This document shows, piece after piece, positions 55,451 to 64,000 of a stretch of DNA of 64,000 nt. Numbering within the stretch: the first letter of the stretch is position 1; every line of letters begins with the position of its first letter. Source of the DNA: Smallanthus sonchifolius (lineage: Eukaryota > Streptophyta > Magnoliopsida > Asterales > Asteraceae); assembly GCA_023525975.1 (NCBI GenBank), contig CM042032.1:21706001-21770000 (forward strand). Direction: 5' to 3'. The translations under genes and the position numbers were made by a program. Below the pieces are notes generated by a model. It was not told the origin of the DNA. It made no database searches and saw nothing but the letters and a program-made list of their open reading frames with translations.

Positions 55451-57451
55451 TGTTTCTTGTTAGATGTGCAGGATTAACCAAGAGGGACTATTAATACCAT
55501 TTTGGTTGTTGATAGTGGTGGTTCTTAGCACATGACAAGGAATGACATCTGCATGAGTAAAGAGTTGTTGATAACTGAGAATCTATTTGATTCAATGACT
55601 TGATGCTCAATGGGGAGAATATGTCACACACAATGTTTTGGAAAGAGTTTTACAAAGTCTAAAAGACAACCTAGAACTTAGGATGACGATGGTGAGCATA
55701 AAGTCATTGATGCAACCATTTAACTAGTTGAGGGGGAGTCTACAGGACAGGGGGAGTACAAAACTGTGTTGGTGACAAAGGCATTCAATTACATCACATT
55801 GGTTTTAGTTTTTAATTGATTGAATTGCTTAATCCTGAGTAACCAAGTAAAATGTTTTTCATAAAATGTTTTCATGGAAGGTTTATTTTTGTTTGTTTTA
55901 CTTTCTTTGAAAAATATTTTGAAAAATTCAAACAAATTGAAAAAGTTAAAATCGACATTACTTGAAGTTATAAGGAGAAATGATAGTACATTAGTAGATG
56001 TTCTTTCACACATGACCTTAGATTGACTAGTTGGTGCTTTATGTTAATATATCTGAATTATATGTTTTGATCTAAACTTCAGAGACTGCACAAATAGGAA
56101 ACGATAGTGTTGTGTATGCATATAATTTGAATTGTCAGTAGACTAAAAGCTTCACTGAACCATTAGTAGTGTGAAAACATAATTACATATGTTACAACTG
56201 TGATTTGAATCCATTTTATGCCTGGGTGTGTGTGTTAAAAGATCACTATCAGATAAAGAATATTAGCTTTTAATAAAGATTGTCCTATGAGATCAGTTTC
56301 GGGTTATATACTTAGCACTATTCATTCGATTTGCTTCAGTGACCATGTCTCGAAAAGCATGCAATTTGAAGTATAATCAAGATATGTACTTGACAACATC
56401 TGTCAAACATATACTAGCCCTTGGATCATATTGATAAATCATCTTTACTGATTCCATTGAATTCATAATCCAGATAACAATTGGATCCACGTACCTGAAT
56501 CTTATGATTCCACATATATAAGCCAAAATATTGAATCATTCGATTCTGAATCTCATTGATTCCTATACAATCCAATTTGGATTCTGCTATTCATGTGCTA
56601 AGTGATGTCTCCTCATTCTGGAAATTCGAATAATCTTTAGTAAAATCTTATATGTCTTGAAGATAGTGCATTTACTTTCTGTTGGCATACTAGTGGGGTA
56701 CACGTTGTGTTTCATACTTAAATGGTAGCTTAACTCACAAGAAAGTGGGAATGAGATGCTTTAGTTTCAAATCTTATAATATTGACAATTTGAATTTGTG
56801 TGTCATAGCCTGATCCTATTTTCTTTGAATGTTTATCGCGTATCATAACATGCAATATAAAACTCCGGAAAAGATAGAGTGTGATAATCTTAAAAGATAT
56901 TGGTTTGATTTGTCAAGGCTTGAAAGAATGACATAGGATACCATTTGATATTATATGGATTTTATATCCAAGATGTGTGGTTGATATCTCATATATACTG
57001 ATATGATCTTCTTACTCGTGATGTTCGACCAAAAAGATGTGATTTTGTATTTTACATTTTAGTTTGTACAAATAAAAACCAAAAAGATTTTGTGAATTTT
57101 ATGTTTGAAAAACCAAAAAGATTTTATTTTTCCATCTTTCATGGAAATCTTAATTGTTGGTTATTCTTGGTTATTCTCCTTTGCAAAAACTGAATATTGC
57201 AGACAGAAGTTGACAAGGGTCCTTCTCTCAAGTTTTCTTCTAGATAGAAAGAGAAAGTGCAGATGAACAAGACGAAGACTACAGTGTGTTTGATGATATA
57301 TGAATACGGATGACAATCTTCTAAAGTTGTTGTCAAGGGGGAGTCTGTTGGAGCATATTCTGGTGACAACGAGCTTGAAGATATTATGTCTTAGTCTTAG
57401 AGTCTTTGACTTGTAATTGATAGAATTGTTAGCAACAGTTAAAGGGGAGTC
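55451..57451 (+). other. Sire-E protease scrap, 3' non-coding region and polypurine tracts
   Basis: 55451-55605 keeps a protease remnant (VVDSGGS, stop, HMTRND). The rest is non-coding and similar to the Sire-B region 33426-35667. PPT-like AGGGGGAGTC occurs at 55731, 55750, 57336 and (AAAGGGGAGTC) 57441-57451, directly before the 3' LTR. Conserved block at 56691-56745. Confidence 0.75.
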
Positions 57452-57875
57452 TGTTAGGACATGTTTTGTAACTGTTGTTAAAATTCTGTGTAAGTTCAGA
57501 GAGAGGCGAACTTAACAAGTTCGCCTAAGCATCTTTAGGAGCGAACTTGTTAAGTTCGCCTAGCCTATTAGAGGCGAACTTAATAAGTTCCCCTAAGCAT
57601 CTTTGAAGCGAATTTGTTAAGTTCCCTTATAGCAGGTTTGTGTCTATAAATAGGTGTTTATAGATTCTGTTGAGAGAGCAGCAGAGGGACTTTGAACGAG
57701 TGTATTATGTGAATCTGTAAACTTTGTGTTTTGTGGAATACAAAGAGAAGTTTATTTACCTGATTGTTTTCTATTGTCAATTGATATACATACGTTAACA
57801 CGAAGGATTCCGCACTCCGTGTTATCGAGACGTCCTGTCACGAGATCGATCTGAGATGAGTCATGTGGACCTACA
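57452..57875 (+). repeat. Sire-E 3' LTR
   Basis: TGTTAGGACATG ... GTGGACCTACA, preceded by the polypurine tract AAAGGGGAGTC and followed by AAAGG. TATAAATA at 57645-57652. Confidence 0.95.
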
Positions 57876-58599
57876 AAAGGTCAAACAGTTTGGATTCTTG
57901 CAATCCAATGGTTAATTCGATCAAACCCAACTGCTTTGAACCTGCCTTAAATCCTAGAACAAGCATCAATATCATCTCGGCCCAATTACCAACCTTATCC
58001 GATCATTTGAGCGGTTAAAACTTCAAATTCAAACGGATTTGACTTCGCAGAGTCAAACCATATCATTTCAGCCCAAATCATTGCCTAATCAAGTAAATTG
58101 AACGCGTTTATGTCCCGTAAATCACGCTTGGATTGATTTCACGTGTATTCAGTTCCAAAACACGACTAGAATCACCCACAGACAATCGAAATCACGCGTA
58201 TTTGGTGCAGACGGCTGTCTTATGCAAGGCCAAATTAAACCGAGCCTTTAAGGTGAAATCAATCCAATCAATTAATCGACACACCTTCGCATAACTCGAT
58301 ACAAACTCTCTGAACTTTCTATCAATCTGCATATCACCTCTTGTCATCAATCGAGCACCAAGAACATCAGAACTGAACTCGTAGCCGTCAGCCTTCAATA
58401 CACAACCATATCAGGTAAAGTTTACATCATTCGATTCATTTATGTTTCTACATCGAAAGCCCCATATCAATTAGGGAGAACATATTCAATCGGGATCATT
58501 TGGGATTAGGGTTCTTGGCCAATTTACATGAAATCTGATATGGGAATAAAGTTTGATTCAGGTGTTCTACTTAATCTAACGAGTTCATGTTATAATCAG

Positions 58600-58690
58600 C
58601 GAAACCACTTGGCCTGGCTGGTAAGTCATTGCACCACCGGACCAAGTGACGTGGGTTCGAAACCCACAAACCACAAGCCGGCCCCTTTTT
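58600..58690 (+). repeat. tRNA-like (SINE-type) unit 1 in Gyp-2 LTR
   Basis: A-box-like TGGCCTGGCTGG (58610-58621), B box GGTTCGAAACC within GGGTTCGAAACCC (58654-58666), and a T5 run at 58686-58690 that could end Pol III transcripts. No cloverleaf with a CCA-ready acceptor stem is evident, so it is called tRNA-like and not a tRNA gene. Confidence 0.5.
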
Positions 58691-58762
58691 GGTTTGTGTT
58701 CCTCTTGATCAGACCCTATTCCTACTTGGTTTTCTGTTAAAATCCACACCACCGAGAAAAAT

Positions 58763-58856
58763 ATGAGGCGTAGTCCCTTGGCCCAGCGGTTGGTGTGTGG
58801 CACTCCTCTAGCGACCACCCGAGTTCGAACAGGGTGGATTGCTCAAATTTTTTTTA
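58763..58856 (+). repeat. tRNA-like (SINE-type) unit 2 in Gyp-2 LTR
   Basis: A-box-like TGGCCCAGCGGT (58779-58790), weaker B box GAGTTCGAACAGG (58821-58833), T8 run at 58848-58855. About 170 bp after unit 1 and in the same direction. Confidence 0.5.
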
Positions 58857-59084
58857 CATTATCCTTAATCTAATTTAAAATTAAAAATAATTTTATAAAC
58901 CTAACACCTTTTAGAACAAGTTAGTACTACAAATTGCAATTTTAAAACATAAAACAAGTATAAGTACAATTTAAATGATTTTAAAGTCACATTTTACATA
59001 TAAATAAAGTTTATTGATTATAATTTATTACTTGAAATTAATACTTTATTCTAACCATTTTTTTCTAGATTTTCTTTAGAGTTT

Positions 59085-59124
<40 letters not shown>

Positions 59125-59126
59125 TT
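59085..59126. repeat. (TA)n microsatellite
   Basis: About 21 TA units with one TG interruption, inside the Gyp-2 LTR. Confidence 0.95.
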
Positions 59127-60256
59127 TTCCCTAATTCTTAATAGGACATGCTATTTTTATTAATAAATAAATAAAAAGAATTTACCTATCTAATTTATTA
59201 GATATTCAAGTTATTCAAAATAAACCCTAAGTCATTTAACTATCAAGGTCAAGTACTTTGAACTTATATTTTTAAAATACAAACACAAGCACATCCCTAC
59301 ATTTTATGACACCAACTCTTTGTATAAGTCCTTTCACTCAGTCCATTAAAACCCTAGACTTTATTTAGACTTTGTACACAACATTCATACAAGTTTATAC
59401 ATTTACACTTTACGTCAAACCCGTTGACCTACAAAACACCGTTGCTACCTATTCTCTTGTGCAATCTACATCTTTGATACAAGTGAGTTTTACATAGCCC
59501 CTTTTAACATTATTTACATTTTTGGGGTGAAACATGATTACACTTTAAAACTCTTCGCAATTACTCATATACAATTCAATAATATGATGCTATGTGTTAT
59601 TTGTGCTTTATGCTTGAATGCTCAGGGTGGAACATGTTTACATTCTTTACATACATAATTCAATTACCTACGTTCTTATGCTTCATGTCTTAAACTACTT
59701 GATAACCATACATGTGTTCATGTCTAGTATAATCTTTAACTTGCGTGGCAGGCCTGAGGTAGTACCTAACATGATCATTTATATGGGAATCCGATTCAGT
59801 ACTTAACACAAACCTTGGCTGGTTTTTTGTATACATTTTGGTACTTCACACAGTCCGGAGGATTGTGCATACATATTAACATGGCTTGATTGTACACTTT
59901 GGAACCTCGTATGTTTTCACATTTATGCTTTAGACTTGATTTGAACATATTGAATTGTAAAACTTATTCAACTTTGTTTAGTGTCAAAACCTCTATTACT
60001 CATCAACTACTTGTAGTTGGCATTTACTTACATGTTTCAGGGGCACCTGTTTAAGGACATTGGTTGATCACATAGGGCTATGGACCTAGCATTAATAACA
60101 TTTAATTTTGATTATGTTATGTTTTCTATTTCCTTTGTAACGGATGTTTTAATATGATGAATAAATATTACAACGCATTTAATAGATAATCATGTGCTTA
60201 TGAACAACCGCGTCAGCCCCGGCGTATAATCCGCCGATGGCCGGGGTGTGACAGAT

Positions 60257-60268
60257 TGGTATCAGAGC
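60257..60268 (+). promoter_or_regulatory. Gyp-2 primer binding site
   Basis: TGGTATCAGAGC exactly, three bases after the LTR end. Confidence 0.93.
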
Positions 60269-60923
60269 CATGGTTATAGGGAATTAGGTTATTAGACACA
60301 CATGACCTAGACTATAACCTAGGAGTCCAAAACACGAGTTTAACTCGTGTCCGTTATTAGGAACTCCGCTCTATACTTATTCCATACACATACTTACATG
60401 AATCACATCCACTTACCTATACCTATCTACATCTATCTATTTCTGTCTACGTGGTGCAATTACATGAACAAAAACTTCAAGGGATTACATGAGACTACTT
60501 GAAACTACATGAAGCATACTCTTAGACCTAAAGGTCTAATCCTAAGTGAAGCTCTCGTCAAAAGTATATAAGTTCTAGATAATGAATGAGAACTTGTGCA
60601 ATCCGGAAGGGTGGATGCCTGTATTCTGTGAAATTATGTCTAGGAAAGCATTTCGTATAAATCCAAATCAACCGATGGACCAGTTATGCTTTCCTAGGAA
60701 TTCTTGGGATGAGTGTCCACTTATAGGCTAAAGCACGACTTCTCGGACATTAGGTGAATTTAAATTACTTTTGATAAGTCAACGTATCCATTTGGTGATA
60801 TAAACTGAATGAGTACCATCCAACGTTTTATTAAGTATCTCCTGATTTTATCACAAAATCTTATTCAAGATTCATATCATATAAATTTCTTATTTATCCT
60901 TTCTTGTACTTTATTATTGTAGA
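60269..60923 (+). other. Gyp-2 5' leader
   Basis: Non-coding. A block near 60640-60720 (GGAAAGCATTTCG ... TTCCTAGGAATTCTTGGGATGAG) matches the Gyp-1 leader around 16170-16250 in reverse, a conserved leader element of the family. No gene. Confidence 0.6.
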
Positions 60924-62621
60924 ATGCCTCCTCATCGTGAACGTAGAAACAACCTCACTGACAGGATCATCCAGCAAATGGCTACGATCTTACCAACCAA
61001 GGTCAATCAACTGAACCAGAATGCAACTCCAGGAAATCCCACGTGCACGTTCAAACATTTCAATTCCTGCAACCCCACCAAGTACTACAGGAATGAAGGA
61101 GCCATTGGACTTCTTCAATGGTTCAAAAGCATTGAGGGTGCCTTCATCAATGCTGACTGTCCTGAGAACCTAAAGGTTCGCTATGCTACTAGTGTCTTTC
61201 AGAAGAGGGCACTCACCTGGTGGAACGGGGAAAAGCATAACCGTGGTATTGAAGTTGCACTTGCTTTACCTTGGGCTGATGTCAAGACACTCATGGCTGA
61301 TGGGTATCATCCTCGTAATGAGATCAAGAAGCTAGAAGAGAAGTTCTGTGATCTCAAACAGGAAAGTGGTGAAAGCCTTGCCTATACCACCCGTTTTCAT
61401 GAACTTAGCCTCATTGTGCCTCATATGGTCGCTCCTCTTTCAAGGTCCATTGAGAAGTACGTCAATGGTCTACCTACGTAAATCCAAGATACCATCTTGG
61501 GTAGCAATCTGACCACACTTGACGAAGCAATCCGTCTAGCTGCTACACTAACGGATAACCACGTTAAGGCATGGACCTTGACTACGAAGGGTGCAAAGAA
61601 AACCGTTAAGAAGACTGCTCCTCAACCCACCAAAGAAGTCAAGGCTGAGTCTTCCTTCAATGGTAAGAAGCGGAAGGGCGAGAACTTTGCTATTATCACT
61701 CCTGCTGCACCTTTAGCTCAAGTAGCCCCTAATATCTACAACCCCAACAAGAGGCCGTATGTAGGAACTCTACCTTTATGCAACACATGCAAGCTCCATC
61801 ATACGACAAACGTACCATGTCATCTATGTACCACTTGTGGACGTTATGGACATTTGGCTAACACCTGCCATATTCCACAACTTAACCAAGTCCATCAACC
61901 TGTTGGTCCCGCTTCTACTGCTATTACCCAGGGTCGTGCTTGTTACGAGTGCGGTGACCCCAATCATTTCAAGAATCGTTGTCCGGTCATTGTAAATCAA
62001 GCCAACAAGAACAAAGGCAACATGAACCAGGGGAACATGAACCAAGCGAATGTGAATCAGGGGAATGCAAACCCCGTAGCTCGTGGACGTGCCTTCAATG
62101 TTAATGACAACGAGGCTCAAGCCAACAATGATGTGGTGAACGATACGTACCCAATTAATCAACAATGTGCGTCTATCCTGTTTGATACTGGTTCTGATAG
62201 GAGTTTCGTGTCCTTTGAATTTAAACCACAACTTGCTATGAGTCGAACTAAGTTAGATAAATCCTTCAATATATTAGTAGCGGATGGGTATTCTGTTACT
62301 TGTGCCACCATCATTAGAGATTGTACCCTAAACTTGAACGACCATGACTTCTCAATTAATCTTATTCCTATGGCTCTCGGAGGTTTCGACATCATAGTAG
62401 GCATGGATTGGCTAACCAAGCATACTGTTGAAGTCGTCTCCTTTGACAAATATATCAATATCCCTCTTGACTTGGGCAACATTTTGAACGTCTATGGTGA
62501 GAAGCCGTCTAAAGGACTCAAGCTTATGTATTTTACTACCGCGCAGAAGTACTTACATAAGAAGTGTGTGGCTTTCTTGGCACACATTGTGGAACGGAAA
62601 GATAAGGGCAAAAGCCTCTAA
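60924..62621 (+). pseudogene. gag: Gyp-2 gag, nucleocapsid and protease
   Basis: Start MPPHRERRNNLTDR at 60924; gag core FKHFNSCNPTKYY, ALTWWNGEKHNRG, GESLAYTTRFHEL. TAA at 61479-61481 falls where Gyp-1 has Gln. The frame resumes to 62621 with Cys-rich CNTCKLHHTTNVPCHLC, knuckles CTTCGRYGHLANTC and CYECGDPNHFKNRC, an NQGN repeat stretch (62000-62070), the protease site ASILFDTGSDRSFVS and GMDWLTKHTVEVVSF. TAA at 62619-62621 separates it from RT. Only two stops in about 566 codons. Confidence 0.87.
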
Positions 62622-62630
62622 GACATTCCT

Positions 62631-64000
62631 GTGATCAAAGACTTTCCGGAAGTATTTCCCGAAGACTTACCCGGTCTTCCTCTCGCACGTCAAGTTGAAT
62701 TCCGTATCAACCTAGTGCCAGGAGCAAACCCTGTTGCTAAGTCACCCTATCATCTTGCACCCTCTAAAATGCAAGAACTTTCAAGCCAGCTTCGAAAACT
62801 TTCTGAGAAAGGATTCAATCGTCCCGGTGTTTCTCCTTGGGGAGCACCCGTCTTATTTGTCAAGAAGAAGGATGGTTCTTTCTGGATGTGTATCGACTAC
62901 CGGGAACTCAACAAGCTGACTGTAAAGAACCGTTATCCACTTCCAAGGATTGATGATTTGTTTGATCAACTTCAAGGCTCGACATATTTCTCAAAAATCG
63001 ATCTTCGTTCTGGTTACCACCAGTTACAAGTCCTTGAATCCGATATCCCAAAAACAGCTTTTTGTACAAGGTATGGTCATTATGAGTTCATGGTTATGCC
63101 ATTTGGACTAACCAATGCACCCGCGGTATTCATGGATCTTATGAACCGCGTGTGTAAACCGTACTTGGACAAATTCGTGATCGTCTTCATTGACGATATT
63201 CTTATCTATTAAAAATCAAAAGTGGAGCATGAAGAACACTTGCGCTTGGTTTTGGATCTCTTGAAGAAGGAACAATTGTACGCTAAGTTCTCCAAGTGTG
63301 AATTTTGGCTAAAAGAAGTCCAATTCTTGGGCCACATAGTCAACGAGAATGGTATTCACGTGGATCCCGCAAAAATTGAAGCGGTGAAAAACTGGCAAGC
63401 TCCAAAAACCCTACGGAAGTCTGCTCGTTTCTTGGCTTAGTGGGCTATTACCGACGCTTCATATCGAACTTTTCAAAGATCGTTGTGCCACTTACAGTCT
63501 TAACACATAAAGGCAAACCATACGAGTTGGGACCAAAACAAGAAGAAGCGTTTCAAGCTCTGAAACAGAAATTATGTGCAGCCCCTATTTTGACTCTTCC
63601 TGACGGAAACGATGACTTTGTCGTCTACTGTGATGCTTCTAACATAGGCCTTGGTTATGTTCTTATGCAACGAGGCAAAGTGATTGCTTATGCGTCTTGA
63701 CAATTCAAAATTCATGAGAAGAATTATACGACACACGACCTTGAATTAGGTGCGGTCGTATTCGCTCCCAAAAGTCGGAGACACTACTTATATGGCACTA
63801 AGTGTGTGGTTTACACCGACCATAAGAGTCTTCAACACATCTTCAATAAAAAAGAACTCAACATGAGGCAAAGGCGTTGGGTTGAACTTCTAAACGACTA
63901 CGACTGCGATATTCGTTACCATCCTGGTAAGGCGAATGTCATAGCCGTTGCTCTTAGCCATAAAGAATCTATCAAGATCCACAACATCCAAATAAAAAAT
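62631..64000 (+). pseudogene. pol: Gyp-2 reverse transcriptase and RNase H, runs off window
   Basis: RT: WGAPVLFVKKKDGSFWM, YRELNKLTVKNRYPLPRID, KIDLRSGYHQL, FIDDILIY. TAA at 63210-63212, TAG at 63438-63440 with a frame change, then GYYRRFISNFSK, and RNase H with the normal VYCDASNIGLG (Asp present, unlike Gyp-1). TGA at 63698-63700 (family Arg), then KNYTTHDLELGAVVFA and TDHKSLQHIF. A small deletion seems to lie near 63770. Integrase is beyond the window. Confidence 0.87.

Larger units (their letters stand above)
52593..57875 (+). mobile_element. Sire-E: internally deleted copia element with both LTRs
   Basis: LTRs 52593-53016 and 57452-57875 (424 bp each, about 20 differences by eye, roughly 95 percent), TSD AAAGG (52588-52592, 57876-57880), primer site 53019-53030. 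Only part of gag and a scrap of protease remain; integrase, RT and RNase H are gone. It cannot supply its own enzymes, so any movement would need another element. Confidence 0.95.
52129..60253 (+). repeat. Gyp-2 5' LTR, split by Sire-E
   Basis: TGTAACATTTTTG ... CCGGGGTGTGACA; 2837 bp once Sire-E and one TSD copy are removed (52129-52592 plus 57881-60253). Holds tRNA-like units at 58600-58860 and a (TA)n run at 59085-59126. No gene. The second LTR is outside the window. Confidence 0.85.
52129..64000 (+). mobile_element. Gyp-2: Ty3/gypsy chromovirus-like element, 3' part outside window
   Basis: 5' LTR 52129-60253 (interrupted by Sire-E), primer site 60257-60268, gag 60924 onward, protease, RT and RNase H. 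Gag and pol are close to Gyp-1, but the LTR is a different subtype: it lacks the GCACGACCGTG palindromes and carries two tRNA-like units. It inserted into the Cop-D integrase. Confidence 0.88.

Noticed and set aside
58600..58690. Functional tRNA gene
   Set aside because: Only A and B box-like sequences; no complete cloverleaf or anticodon loop could be folded by eye.
59618..59806. Short ORF in the Gyp-2 LTR
   Set aside because: Low-complexity hydrophobic translation of AT-rich LTR DNA, no conservation evidence.
1..64000. Cellular genes, rRNA, organelle insertions, telomeric or centromeric satellite
   Set aside because: None recognised; every long stretch could be assigned to a transposable element or to its non-coding regions.

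Overview
The window is plant nuclear DNA made, as far as I can read it, entirely of nested transposable elements; I found no cellular gene. The evidence is Ty1/copia and Ty3/gypsy polyproteins of plant type, primer sites complementary to initiator Met-tRNA (TGGTATCAGAGC), a plant hAT transposon with 8-bp target duplications, and AT-rich non-coding DNA. A eudicot is very likely; Asteraceae is only a guess from memory of similar element families.

Layout. 1-3882: left-truncated Sirevirus-like copia element (Sire-1, minus). 3883-7090: a second one (Sire-2, minus) whose leader holds a solo LTR at 5614-6046 (TSD GATGT). 7095-8389: an older copia gag fragment and a cut piece of the Sire-C LTR. 8390-8862: leader and primer site of Sire-A. 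8870-22701: complete chromovirus-like gypsy element Gyp-1 (minus, 2.56-kb LTRs) inserted exactly at the Sire-A primer site/LTR junction; its own leader holds a 3.46-kb hAT transposon (16565-20020, TSD CACATATC). 22702-25497: a second copy of 5614-8389 (Sire-A LTR, Sire-2 leader and LTR, gag fragment, Sire-C LTR). 25061-48803: Sirevirus-like Sire-C (plus), split by the 13.4-kb Sire-B (29900-43322, minus, TSD ATGTA). 48822-51342: solo gypsy LTR (TSD ATAAG). 51343-52128: copia integrase fragment (Cop-D). 52129-64000: second gypsy element Gyp-2 (plus, right part outside), whose 5' LTR is split by the internally deleted Sire-E (52593-57875, TSD AAAGG).

Almost every gene is broken by stops or frameshifts. 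Longest open pieces: Gyp-1 integrase (465 codons) and RT-RNase H (425), the two Sire-E gag pieces, and the additional ORFs downstream of pol in Sire-B and Sire-C. The hAT transposase has a single visible stop.

Most interesting: (i) two diverged Sirevirus-like elements carry a homologous extra ORF downstream of pol, each with a 3' splice-site-like sequence just before its ATG, and in Sire-C a plausible two-intron 5' leader; (ii) each of five retroelement families has its own short palindromic motif, repeated in LTR and leader and, in two families, also in the region 3' of pol; (iii) a non-coding block 3' of pol is shared by three elements; (iv) TSDs and breakpoints allow the order of insertion, LTR recombination and duplication to be worked out.
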